From assembly GCA_002213445.1 (NCBI GenBank), contig NJIE01000026.1, positions 62,001 to 126,000 of the forward strand: 64,000 nt of DNA, written 5' to 3'. Position 1 is the stretch's first letter. The number at the start of each line of letters is the position of its first letter. Of the stretch, positions 16,708-24,751 are shown piece after piece. Source of the DNA: Xenophilus sp. AP218F (GTDB lineage Bacteria; Pseudomonadota; Gammaproteobacteria; Burkholderiales; Chromobacteriaceae). The translations under genes and the position numbers were made by a program. The notes beneath the pieces were generated by a model. That model saw only the letters and a program-made list of their open reading frames with translations, did not search any database and was not told the origin of the DNA.

Positions 16708-17770
16708 GGCGAAAATCATCAAACGCCAGCAGATGCCCCGCCGGCAGATCGCGGCTCAGCACGCAATGCAGCAAACCTTCGTATTGATCGGGCGCGATGC
16801 CCAGCCCGGGGCGTCTGAAATCGACCGCCAGCTCCGACAGTTTCTGCCCCGCCTTGGCCGGCGCCGCCAGATACACGCTGCGGCGAATGCGCTTGCGTTT
16901 TTCAAGCTCCTCCGGATGCAGGATGCGGCGATGGCTGCCCAGCGCGGTTTCCACGTCGCGTATCGCCCGGATGAAGGCCCGCATATCCTGCGGCTCAAGC
17001 GAAAAGACATGCTCAACGCTGCGCGTGGCCCTGTCCATGGTGATGGTTTTTTCCAGCAGATTGGCGCCCAGCGCCAGCGCGGCGACGTCCATGTCCCAGC
17101 CTGGCGTATGGTCGGAAAACGCCACCGGAAACGGGAACATCTTCTTCAACGTGGTGATGATGTTGAGGTTGATGCTGCTCAGCCGCGCGGGATAGCCCGA
17201 TGGGCACTGGTGAATGATGATGTTCTCATTGCCTTCCGAAAGGATCACGTCCACCGCCGCCTCGATCTCTCCCAGCGTGGCGTTGCCGGTATCCAGCTGC
17301 AGGCACAAGCCGGTGCGGGCCGCCTGGCGCAATAGCGGAAAGTGGTTGACGTCGGCCGAGGCGATCTTGATCGAATCGCAACCAAGCTCCTGCAGCAGCT
17401 TGATGTCTTCCTCGAAAGAAACCGTGGAGAAGAAAGCCAAGCCAAGGCTGTCGCAATAGGCCTTCAATTCGCGCCACTCGCTCCGCTCCAGGCAGCGGCG
17501 GCGCAGTATCTGGTACAGCGGCTCTTCGACGGTTTCCATTTTGCCGCTGGCCTTGTCCGCCAGCACTTCGTAACTGAACAGCTGTTGCTTGTCGGCGCAC
17601 AGGCGGTCGGCGTCGAAAATCTGGAACTTGACTGCGTCCGCGCCCGCCTCCGCCGCCAGTTTCACCAGTTGCTTGGCAGAGTCCAGGCTGTCGTGGGTAG
17701 GGCCCGCTTCATAGGTGATGAAGCAGGGATGGCCGTCGCCGACCACGCGTTTCCCAAAATGTACGGTCAT
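16700..17770 (-). CDS. NeuB-family nonulosonic acid synthase (first paralogue)
   Basis: A 356-residue synthase of the NeuB family with a C-terminal SAF domain (residues about 295-350, RIRRSVYLAAPAKAGQKL). Its N-terminal motif is divergent: FITYEAGPTHDSLDSAKQLV, where most family members have AExxxNHxG, so the Asn before the His is a Thr. FFSTVSFEEDIKLLQELG, SIKIASADVNHFPLL and VAFSDHTPGWDMDVAALALG are well kept. It is coupled to pseC (ATGA) and overlaps pseF, which makes it the positional candidate for the pseudaminate synthase step, but its motif is not that of typical PseI. Confidence 0.83.
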   Translation of the reverse strand: MTVHFGKRVVGDGHPCFITYEAGPTHDSLDSAKQLVKLAAEAGADAVKFQIFDADRLCADKQQLFSYEVLADKASGKMETVEEPLYQILRRRCLERSEWRELKAYCDSLGLAFFSTVSFEEDIKLLQELGCDSIKIASADVNHFPLLRQAARTGLCLQLDTGNATLGEIEAAVDVILSEGNENIIIHQCPSGYPARLSSINLNIITTLKKMFPFPVAFSDHTPGWDMDVAALALGANLLEKTITMDRATRSVEHVFSLEPQDMRAFIRAIRDVETALGSHRRILHPEELEKRKRIRRSVYLAAPAKAGQKLSELAVDFRRPGLGIAPDQYEGLLHCVLSRDLPAGHLLAFDDFRHG

Positions 17771-18933
17771 GATGCGACCTCGCTCAAAGAAGTGCGGAAG
17801 GCCGCGATCACGCGATCAAAGGCCTCGTCCGACAAGTCGAAATACAAGGGCAGCGACAGCGCCCGCTGATAATAAGCTTCCGCCTCCGGACACAAGCCCG
17901 GCGGAAAACCCAGTTGCCGGTAATAGGGCTGCTGATAAATCGGCTGGTAGTGAACATTGACCAGCACGCCGCGCGCACGCAGCGCGTCGAACATCGGCTT
18001 GCGCCATTGCGGCTGCTCCAGCCTGACGACCAGCAAATGCCAGGCCGGATCGGTTTCCGGCAACTGCCGCGCCATCCGCAGCGGCAGGTCGGACAAGGCG
18101 TTCCGGTAAGCGGCCTGCAAACGCCGGCGACGAGCGACGAAAGCGTCCAGCCGCTCCAGCTGGCTGCATCCCAGCGCCGCTTGCAAGTCGGTGAGCCGGT
18201 AGTTGTAGCCCAGCTCGAGTTGCTGGTAACACCAGTCGCCCTCAGCCTCTCCCTGCATTTGTCCTGCGTCGCGGGTAATCCCGTGCGAACGCAACCGCAG
18301 CAAGCGCTGGCGCAACGCCGGATCGTTGGTCAGCACCATGCCGCCTTCGCCGCTGGTAATGATCTTCACCGGGTGGAAGCTGAATACGACGGCGTCGGAG
18401 TGGCGGCAACTGCCTACCGGCGCGCCGCCATAACTGCCGCCGATGGCGTGCGAAGCGTCTTCCAGCACGCCAAAACCATAGCGTTCGGCCAGAGAGGCGA
18501 TCTCCGCCATCTGGCAGGACTGGCCGGCGAAGTGCACCGGTATCAGCAAATCCGGCAAGCGTCCCAGGCGCTCGGCCTGCGCCAGCTTGGCGCGCAGCGC
18601 ATCCAGCGAGAGGTTGAAGGTATCGGCGTCGATATCCACGAAATCGACATCCGCGCCGCAATAGCGGGCGCAATTGGCAGAAGCGACGAAAGTATTGGGC
18701 ACGGTCCAGACCAGATCGCCCGGCCCGATGTCCATCCCCAGGCAGGCGATGTGCAAGGCCGCGGTGGCATTGCTGACAGCCACCGCATAGCGCGCGCCGC
18801 AGCGCTCGGCGACCATGCGTTCGAAGCGTTCGATGGCCGGCCCCTGAGTCAGCCAGTCGGAACGCAACACCGCCTCGACCGCTGCGATGTCGTCGTCGCT
18901 GATGCTTTGCCGACCGTAGGGGATGTCAGCCAT
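17767..18933 (-). CDS. pseC: PseC: UDP-4-amino-4,6-dideoxy-N-acetyl-beta-L-altrosamine transaminase
   Basis: A 388-residue PLP-dependent DegT/DnrJ/EryC1 aminotransferase. It opens IPYGRQSISDDDIAAVEAVL, and VVFSFHPVKIITSGEGGMVL holds the PLP Lys. GNYLxD-type C-terminal features such as YNYRLTDLQAALGCSQL are typical of PseC. It aminates the 4-keto sugar made by PseB, using glutamate. It overlaps pseB by 8 bases and the following NeuB gene by 4, showing one transcript. Confidence 0.92.
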   Translation of the reverse strand: MADIPYGRQSISDDDIAAVEAVLRSDWLTQGPAIERFERMVAERCGARYAVAVSNATAALHIACLGMDIGPGDLVWTVPNTFVASANCARYCGADVDFVDIDADTFNLSLDALRAKLAQAERLGRLPDLLIPVHFAGQSCQMAEIASLAERYGFGVLEDASHAIGGSYGGAPVGSCRHSDAVVFSFHPVKIITSGEGGMVLTNDPALRQRLLRLRSHGITRDAGQMQGEAEGDWCYQQLELGYNYRLTDLQAALGCSQLERLDAFVARRRRLQAAYRNALSDLPLRMARQLPETDPAWHLLVVRLEQPQWRKPMFDALRARGVLVNVHYQPIYQQPYYRQLGFPPGLCPEAEAYYQRALSLPLYFDLSDEAFDRVIAAFRTSLSEVAS

Positions 18934-19924
18934 GATGCAGCTTGTCCAATTCCTGCAGCTCCGGAATGCTCAAGAACCAGGGGTTGTTGTCCGAGGTGTA
19001 CTTGAACCCCTCCTCCACCAGCCGCCCCTGCTCCTGCAGGCCGTTGCAGCTGTACTCGTTCTGCACCACGAAGCGGATCGAAGGCGTGATCACGTAGTGG
19101 TCGGCGAATTCCAGCGTATGGAAGCTGTCGTCGCGCGCGATCATCATCTCATGCAGCTTTTCTCCCGGACGGATGCCGATCAGGTGCTGCTGGAGATGCG
19201 GCCCCATCGCGCTGGCCAAGTCGGTCACCCGCACCGAGGGAATCTTGGGGACGAACAGTTCTCCGCCCTGCATCCTGGCAAAGCTGTTCAGAACGAAATC
19301 CACGCCCTGCTGCAAGGTGATCCAGAAACGGGTCATCCGGGCATCGGTGATCGGCAGGCTGGTCGCGCCCTCTGCGATCAGCTTGCGAAAAAAAGGCACC
19401 ACGGAACCGCGCGAGCCGACGACATTGCCGTAGCGCACTACGGCGAAACGGGTCTTGTAACCGCCGGCGATATTGTTGGCCGCCACGAACAGCTTGTCGG
19501 AAAGCAGTTTGGTTGCGCCATACAGATTGATCGGGCTGGCCGCCTTGTCGGTGGATAAGGCGATCAGCCTCTCCACGCCGCACTCCAGCGCCGCATTGAT
19601 CATGTTTTCCGCGCCGTTGACATTGGTGCGAATGCATTCGGTCGGGTTGTATTCCGCAGCGGGCACCTGTTTCAAGGCCGCCGCGTGCACCACGTAGTCG
19701 ATGCCGCGCATCGCCTGTTTCAAGCGCTCGCCATCGCGCACGTCGCCCAGAAAGAAACGCATGCAGGGATCGGTGAACTCCTGCTGCATCTCGAACTGTT
19801 TCAACTCGTCGCGAGAGAACACCACTACCCGCGCCGGGCGATAGCGCGCCAGCAAGGTCCGGATGAACATTCGGCCAAACGACCCCGTGCCGCCGCTGAT
19901 CAACACTGACTTATTATCGAACAT
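18926..19924 (-). CDS. pseB: PseB: UDP-N-acetylglucosamine 4,6-dehydratase (inverting)
   Basis: A 332-residue short-chain dehydrogenase-type enzyme for the first step of pseudaminic acid synthesis. SVLISGGTGSFGRMFI is the NAD(P)-binding motif (TGSFG form), followed by VVFSRDELKQFEMQ, HAAALKQVPAAEYNP and ALSTDKAASPINLYGATK with the active-site region. The ATG at 19924 has GGAGG 9-10 bases upstream; the longer open frame enters the phosphorylase gene and is rejected. It is the first sugar gene of the long minus-strand run. Confidence 0.94.
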   Translation of the reverse strand: MFDNKSVLISGGTGSFGRMFIRTLLARYRPARVVVFSRDELKQFEMQQEFTDPCMRFFLGDVRDGERLKQAMRGIDYVVHAAALKQVPAAEYNPTECIRTNVNGAENMINAALECGVERLIALSTDKAASPINLYGATKLLSDKLFVAANNIAGGYKTRFAVVRYGNVVGSRGSVVPFFRKLIAEGATSLPITDARMTRFWITLQQGVDFVLNSFARMQGGELFVPKIPSVRVTDLASAMGPHLQQHLIGIRPGEKLHEMMIARDDSFHTLEFADHYVITPSIRFVVQNEYSCNGLQEQGRLVEEGFKYTSDNNPWFLSIPELQELDKLHHG

Positions 19925-19973
19925 CGTGTCCCGCCTCCAATCAATCGGCCGTTCCACCCCGATCCGGCCAGTC

Positions 19974-20699
19974 TCAGGCCAGCAAACTGCGCAGAGCGGC
20001 GGTAACCGCCTCCACCCCGGCGGCGCCGGTAGCCGGATCAAACTCGACCGTGGCCGCGCCGCCCTTGCCGGCCGCCCAGTTGCTCACCAGACACAGGTGG
20101 GCGTACGGCAGCTCAAGCTCGCGGGCCAGCGCCGCCTCGGGCATGCCGGTCATGCCCACGATATCGGCCCCATCCCGCTCCAGCTTCAATATTTCGGCGG
20201 CGGTTTCCAGCCGCGGGCCCTGGGTGCAGGCGTAAACGCCGCCCGGCACGCAGCGATGGCCGGCCGCGCCGATGGCGCGGATCAGGCGCTCGCGCAGCGC
20301 GACGTCGTAGGGGGAAGAGAATTCGGCGTGCACCACCGGCCGCTCCGGGCCTTCGAAATAGGTGTGCTTGCGGCCCCAGCTGTAATCGATGATGTTGTCC
20401 GGCACCACCAGGCGGCCGGGCGGCATGTCCGGACGGATGCCGCCCACCGTGCCGATGGCGATCACGCCCTTGACGCCCTGATTGTGCAGCGCCCAGATAT
20501 TGGCGCGGTAGTTGATTTCATGCGGAGCCAGCGAGTGGCCGTAACCGTGGCGGGCCATGAACACGACGTTCTGCTCGCCCAGACGGCCGAAGGTGAGCGC
20601 GCAGGAGGGGTCGCCGTACGGCGTGCGAACAACCTGGCGATGGGTGACTTGCAGTTCCGACAGCTGGGCCAGGCCGCTGCCGCCAATGATGGCCAACAT
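19974..20699 (-). CDS. mtnP: S-methyl-5'-thioinosine/thioadenosine phosphorylase
   Basis: A 241-residue nucleoside phosphorylase of the MTAP/MTIP type: LAIIGGSGLAQL at the N-terminus (phosphate-binding Gly loop), VFMARHGYGHSLAPHEINY, GTVGGIRPDMPPG, YACTQGPRLETAAEI and VGMTGMPEAALARELELPYA. It salvages the methylthio-nucleoside by-product of SAM-dependent reactions. The exact base (adenine or hypoxanthine) cannot be fixed by eye; in pseudomonads and relatives this form is often the thioinosine enzyme. It lies only 49 bases before pseB and might be co-transcribed with it. Confidence 0.88.
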   Translation of the reverse strand: MLAIIGGSGLAQLSELQVTHRQVVRTPYGDPSCALTFGRLGEQNVVFMARHGYGHSLAPHEINYRANIWALHNQGVKGVIAIGTVGGIRPDMPPGRLVVPDNIIDYSWGRKHTYFEGPERPVVHAEFSSPYDVALRERLIRAIGAAGHRCVPGGVYACTQGPRLETAAEILKLERDGADIVGMTGMPEAALARELELPYAHLCLVSNWAAGKGGAATVEFDPATGAAGVEAVTAALRSLLA

Positions 20700-21021
20700 G
20701 ATAGATCCCCTGTTATTTCCGGACAGAGAACTGCCCGGCGCTTGTTATCCGGCGACCGCGATGCGAAATGACGGCCTATCGGCCACGGCATTATTACCAC
20801 AACCATGGCATGTCGATTATGTCTGAAGCCATAGCCATCGGCAATTGCCGGGCGGGATCGCGGCGCATGATCGCCATCAAACAATAACAATTCGCATTTG
20901 TATTCTCATTAATATCAATACATAATATCGGCCTGCTTCCCATGTCATGCCATACCAAACGCCGCCTCCGCGCGGCGGGCGAGGCCGCTCCCGGCTTTCG
21001 CATCCCTTCGCAGGAGAGACC
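20700..21021. other. Divergent intergenic region between mtnP and the iron transporter operon
   Basis: About 320 bases with no convincing gene. It should hold the mtnP promoter (minus strand) and the promoter of the DUF2218/ABC transporter operon (plus strand). Bases 20875-20930 are AT-rich and contain a Fur-like site. Confidence 0.6.
20884..20917. promoter_or_regulatory. Probable Fur-binding region before the iron transporter operon
   Basis: On the minus strand the region reads TTAATGAGAATAC followed by AAATGCGAATTGTTATT, which fits overlapping imperfect GATAAT-type repeats of a Fur box. It lies about 105-140 bases before the DUF2218 gene. The match is weaker than the palindrome at 25480-25498. 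The content of the downstream operon supports it. Confidence 0.5.
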
Positions 21022-21321
21022 ATGTTCCAGAGCCGCACCCAATTGACCGTTCCCAACGCCGACAAGGTCATGTACAAGCTGTGCAAGCACTTCGCGCTGA
21101 AAGTGCCGGCCACGTTCGACAGCGAAACGGCGCTGATCCACTTCGACGACGGCGATTTCCGCGTCCAGCGCCAGGACGACCTGCTGACCCTGCGCTGCGA
21201 GGCCGCCAGCGCTGACCAGCTCGCCTTCATCCAGTCCATCGTCGACGACCACCTGGGACTGATGGCCAAGCATCCCGATCTGCGCGTGGAATGGACCGTC
21301 TCGCAGGAGGCGAACGCATGA
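21022..21321 (+). CDS. DUF2218 protein
   Basis: A 99-residue cytoplasmic protein starting MFQSRTQLTVPNADKVM. Size and pattern (KLCKHFALKVPATFDS, LIHFDDGDFRV) match the DUF2218 family, whose members are often found beside siderophore uptake or utilisation genes; the function is unknown. It starts after GGAGAG and is coupled to the following substrate-binding protein gene (ATGA), so it belongs to the transporter operon. Confidence 0.78.
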   Translation: MFQSRTQLTVPNADKVMYKLCKHFALKVPATFDSETALIHFDDGDFRVQRQDDLLTLRCEAASADQLAFIQSIVDDHLGLMAKHPDLRVEWTVSQEANA

Positions 21322-22418
21322 TCCGCCGCGCCGCCGCCGCGCTCGCCATCGCCTGCCTGAGCCTGGCCGCCCAGGCCGCCACCGTCACCGACATCGCCGG
21401 CCGCACCGTCAAGGTGCCCGATCAGGTCAACCGCATCCTGCTGGGCGAAGGCCGCCTGTTCTATTCGCTGGCGCTGCTGGAAGGCAAGAAGCCCTTCGCC
21501 CGCCTCGCCGGCTGGCAGGGCGACTTCCGCCAGCTCGATCCGCAAAGCTACGCGCTCTATCGCGAGCGCTTCCCGGAAATCGACAAGGTGCCGCTGATCG
21601 GCAAGAGCAGCGAAGCTTCTGTCAGCGCCGAGAAGATCCTGACGCTCAAGCCGGACGTCGCCATCTTCAGCATCACCGGCCACGGCCCCAGCCTGAACAG
21701 CCCCATCGTCAAGCAGCTGCAAGCGGCCAAGGTGCCGGTGGTATTCGTCGATTTCCGCGTCAAACCGCTGGAAAACAGCGTGCCCAGCATGCGCATCATG
21801 GGCAAGGCGCTGCATCGCGAAGCCGAAGCCGAGCGCTTCGTGCGCTTCTACCAAAGCCGTATGGACGCGGTGCGCAAGGTGGCCGCCGCGATTCCGGCCA
21901 AGGACAAGCCGACCGTGTTCCTGGACCTGCGCGCCGGCATGTTCACCGCGCCCACCACCGCAGGCAAGGGCAATCTGGGCGAGCTGATCGACGCCGCCGG
22001 CGGCCGCAACATCGCCGACCAGATGCTGAAAGATTCGGTGGGCGAGGCCAATATGGAGCACGTGCTGGCGATGAAGCCCGACGTCTACATCGGCACCGGC
22101 ACCGGCGCGGCCAACGCGCAGAGCGGCATCAAGTTCGGCGCGGAAATCACGCCGCAGATGGCGCGCGACTCGCTGAAGGCCGCCGCGCAGCGGATGCCGG
22201 TGGGCGCGCTGCAGGCGGTGCGCGACGGCCGCACCTTCGGCGCCTGGCACCACTTCTACAACACGCCTTACCACATCGTGCTGCTGGAGGCCTTCGCCCG
22301 CGAGCTGCAACCCAAGCGCTTCGCCAAGCTGGATCCGGAGGCCAGCTGGCAAAAGCTGCACGCCGAGTTCCTGGCCATCCCGGCCAAGGGCACCTACTGG
22401 GTCAAGGGCCAACCATGA
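21318..22418 (+). CDS. Periplasmic iron-siderophore/metal-chelate binding protein (FecB type)
   Basis: A 366-residue binding protein with a signal peptide ending LSLAAQA. The mature start VTDIAGRTVKVPDQVNRILL is the usual opening of FecB/FhuD/BtuF-type proteins that deliver a metal chelate to an ABC importer. The protein is longer than typical members (about 300). Starts and stops of this gene and both neighbours overlap by 4 bases, giving one operon with permease and ATPase. A ferric siderophore is the likely cargo given the Fur-like site and DUF2218; the ligand is not known. Confidence 0.86.
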   Translation: MIRRAAAALAIACLSLAAQAATVTDIAGRTVKVPDQVNRILLGEGRLFYSLALLEGKKPFARLAGWQGDFRQLDPQSYALYRERFPEIDKVPLIGKSSEASVSAEKILTLKPDVAIFSITGHGPSLNSPIVKQLQAAKVPVVFVDFRVKPLENSVPSMRIMGKALHREAEAERFVRFYQSRMDAVRKVAAAIPAKDKPTVFLDLRAGMFTAPTTAGKGNLGELIDAAGGRNIADQMLKDSVGEANMEHVLAMKPDVYIGTGTGAANAQSGIKFGAEITPQMARDSLKAAAQRMPVGALQAVRDGRTFGAWHHFYNTPYHIVLLEAFARELQPKRFAKLDPEASWQKLHAEFLAIPAKGTYWVKGQP

Positions 22419-23482
22419 GCGAAGCCTGCATCGCGGGGCTGAACGCGCAAGCGGTCAGCCTGGACTACCGGCGCGCCTTCCGCCGCCGCCTGCTGCAGCT
22501 GGCGGCGCTGCTGGCGCTGATCGCCGCCGGCCTGGCGCTGGACGTCACCAGCGGCGCGTCGGGCATGCCGCTCGCCGAACTGTGGCGCACGCTGTTCGAC
22601 AGCGCCGCCGCCGATCCGGCCACCCGCGTCATCGTCTGGGACATCCGCCTGCCCTACGCGCTGATGGCGGTGGCCGCCGGCCTGGCGCTGGGTCTGGCCG
22701 GGGCGGAGATGCAGACCGTGCTCAACAACCCGCTGGCCGATCCGTTCACGCTGGGCCTGCAGCCGGCGGCGGCCTTCGGCGCGGCGCTGGCCATCCTGCT
22801 GGACGTCAGCGTGCCGGGCGTGCCGCCCGAGTGGGTGCTGTCCTTCAACGCCTTCGTCTTCGCGCTCGGCTCCGCCTTGCTGCTGGACCTGGTGGCGCGC
22901 GTCAGCCGCATGCCCACCAGCGGCGTGGTGCTGTTCGGCATCGCGCTCTATTTCAGTTTCAACGCGCTGGTGGCGCTGCTGCAGTACGTCTCCAGCGCCG
23001 AAGCGCTGCAAGACCTGGTGTTCTGGCTGATGGGCAGCCTGACCCGCGCCAGCTGGCCCAAGCTCGCGCTGCTGTTCGCCGCCTTCGCGCTGGTGCTGCC
23101 CTGGGCGCTGGCCAACGCCTGGCGGCTGACCGCGCTGCGTCTGGGCGAGGACCGCGCCGCCAGTTTCGGCATCGACGTCAAGCGGCTGCGCCTCGCCTCG
23201 CTGCTGCGCGCCAGCCTGCTCACTTCGCTGGCGGTGGCCTTTGTCGGCACCATCGGCTTCATCGGCCTGATCGCCCCGCACATCGCCCGCAAGCTGGTGG
23301 GAGAAGATCACCGCTTCTACCTGCCGATGAGCGCGCTGGTGGGCGCGGCCATCCTCACCTTCACCTCCAGCGTCAGTAAGAACCTGCTGCCGGGCATCAT
23401 CGTGCCGGTGGGCATCGTCACCGCGCTGGTGGGCATTCCCTTCTTCATCGCCATCGTGCTGCGCAACGGAGGCCGGACATGA
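22415..23482 (+). CDS. FecCD-family ABC transporter permease
   Basis: A 355-residue inner-membrane permease with about ten hydrophobic segments. It carries the family motif ALGLAGAEMQTVLNNPLADPFTLGL (positions about 88-112, key residues GAEMQ and NPLADP) and GTIGFIGLIAPHIARKLVG near the C-terminus, the contact loop to the ATPase. Only one permease gene is present, so it should act as a homodimer as in BtuC. It overlaps the neighbouring genes by 4 bases on each side. Confidence 0.9.
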   Translation: MSEACIAGLNAQAVSLDYRRAFRRRLLQLAALLALIAAGLALDVTSGASGMPLAELWRTLFDSAAADPATRVIVWDIRLPYALMAVAAGLALGLAGAEMQTVLNNPLADPFTLGLQPAAAFGAALAILLDVSVPGVPPEWVLSFNAFVFALGSALLLDLVARVSRMPTSGVVLFGIALYFSFNALVALLQYVSSAEALQDLVFWLMGSLTRASWPKLALLFAAFALVLPWALANAWRLTALRLGEDRAASFGIDVKRLRLASLLRASLLTSLAVAFVGTIGFIGLIAPHIARKLVGEDHRFYLPMSALVGAAILTFTSSVSKNLLPGIIVPVGIVTALVGIPFFIAIVLRNGGRT

Positions 23483-24243
23483 GCGCGCAGCTGGACATCC
23501 GGCAGCTGGCGGTCAGCTACGGCAAGCGCCAGGTCATCCGCGCGCTGGACGTGTCTGCGCTGCATGCCGGCGAAGTCGCCGCCTTGCTCGGCCCCAACGG
23601 CAGCGGCAAATCCACGCTGCTGCGGGCGCTGGCCGGCTTGCAGCCCTGCCGCGGCGAAGTCCTGCTCGGCGGCCGGCCGATGTCGCCGCGCCGCGGCGAA
23701 GTGGCCTACCTGCCGCAGACGCTGCCGCCGGCGGTGCATCTGACCGTTTTCGAATCGCTGATGGTGGCCGGCCAGGCCACCGCTTCCGGCCTCGCGCGCC
23801 GCCACGGCGACGAGCAGGTGTTCCGCCTGCTGCAGACGCTGGGCATCGAACAGCTGGCGCTGCGGCACCTGGACCAGCTCTCCGGCGGCCAACGCCAGCT
23901 GGTGGGCATCGCCCAGGCCTTGATTCGCGAACCGTCGCTGCTGCTGCTGGACGAGCCGCTCTCCGCGCTGGATCTCAACTACCAGTTCCACGTCATGGAC
24001 CTGCTGCGCCGCGAGACGCGGCAGCGGCAGATGGTGACCGTCATCGTGCTGCACGATCTGAACGCCGCGCTGCGCCATTGCGACCGCGCGCTGATGCTGA
24101 AGGACGGCGAGCTCCTGGCCAACGGCCGGCCCGCGGAAGTGATAGACGACGCCAGCCTGAGCGCGGTGTACGGCGTGCGCGGCCGGGTGGAGCGTTGTTC
24201 GCAGGGCGTGGCCCACGTGCTGGTGGACGGCCTGCATGCCTGA
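23479..24243 (+). CDS. Iron-chelate ABC transporter ATPase (FecE/FhuC type)
   Basis: A 254-residue ATPase with Walker A GPNGSGKST (about 38-46), ABC signature LSGGQRQLVG, Walker B LLLLDEPLSALD and the switch His in VIVLHDLNAALRH. It powers the FecCD-type permease encoded just upstream and overlaps it by 4 bases. Confidence 0.92.
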   Translation: MSAQLDIRQLAVSYGKRQVIRALDVSALHAGEVAALLGPNGSGKSTLLRALAGLQPCRGEVLLGGRPMSPRRGEVAYLPQTLPPAVHLTVFESLMVAGQATASGLARRHGDEQVFRLLQTLGIEQLALRHLDQLSGGQRQLVGIAQALIREPSLLLLDEPLSALDLNYQFHVMDLLRRETRQRQMVTVIVLHDLNAALRHCDRALMLKDGELLANGRPAEVIDDASLSAVYGVRGRVERCSQGVAHVLVDGLHA

Positions 24244-24751
24244 CCCCGATGGCCGCAGCCAGCGCATCGTCCTGACCCGCGATCTGTCCTGGCAGCCGCA
24301 GCTGGCCGCGCTCGTCGCGCTGATGCTGGCGAGCCGGCTGCCGACGCCCTGGCTGGCGCCGGGCTGCGTCCTGCTGTTTGGCCTGTGGGCCTTGTCGCTG
24401 TGGCGCGCGCGCAAGCCGCGCGCGACGGCCGTGGCCTGGGTGATCAACGGCCGCCTGGTAGTGGCGGGCCCCGGCCGCGGCCTGCGCAGCTGCCCGCTCG
24501 ATCAGGTGCGCTCGGCCAGGTTGTGGTATCGGGACAGCCCGGCGGCGGTAGGCGTGGCCTTCGAGCTGGACGATCAGTTCTGGATCAGCGAAACCCCGGG
24601 CTGCACGCCCGCCTGGCTGGAGTGGCTGCGGCACCCTCTGCGGCCGGAGTGCGATCAGGCCTTGCGGCGGCAACTGGCCGACTTCTGCCGCGCGCACGGC
24701 ATCGCCCTCGTCGCCTCGCCTCAGACGCAGCAGGCCAGCGCCGCGGCGTAA
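24236..24751 (+). CDS. Uncharacterised membrane protein at the end of the transporter operon
   Basis: A 171-residue protein overlapping the ATPase gene by 8 bases. Residues about 20-57 form two short hydrophobic segments (LAALVALMLASRL, APGCVLLFGLWALSLW), followed by a soluble part with an alternating pattern. No known domain is recognised. Its last 31 bases overlap the convergent phosphopantetheinyl transferase gene. It probably belongs to the transporter operon; its function is unknown. Confidence 0.65.
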   Translation: MPDPDGRSQRIVLTRDLSWQPQLAALVALMLASRLPTPWLAPGCVLLFGLWALSLWRARKPRATAVAWVINGRLVVAGPGRGLRSCPLDQVRSARLWYRDSPAAVGVAFELDDQFWISETPGCTPAWLEWLRHPLRPECDQALRRQLADFCRAHGIALVASPQTQQASAAA

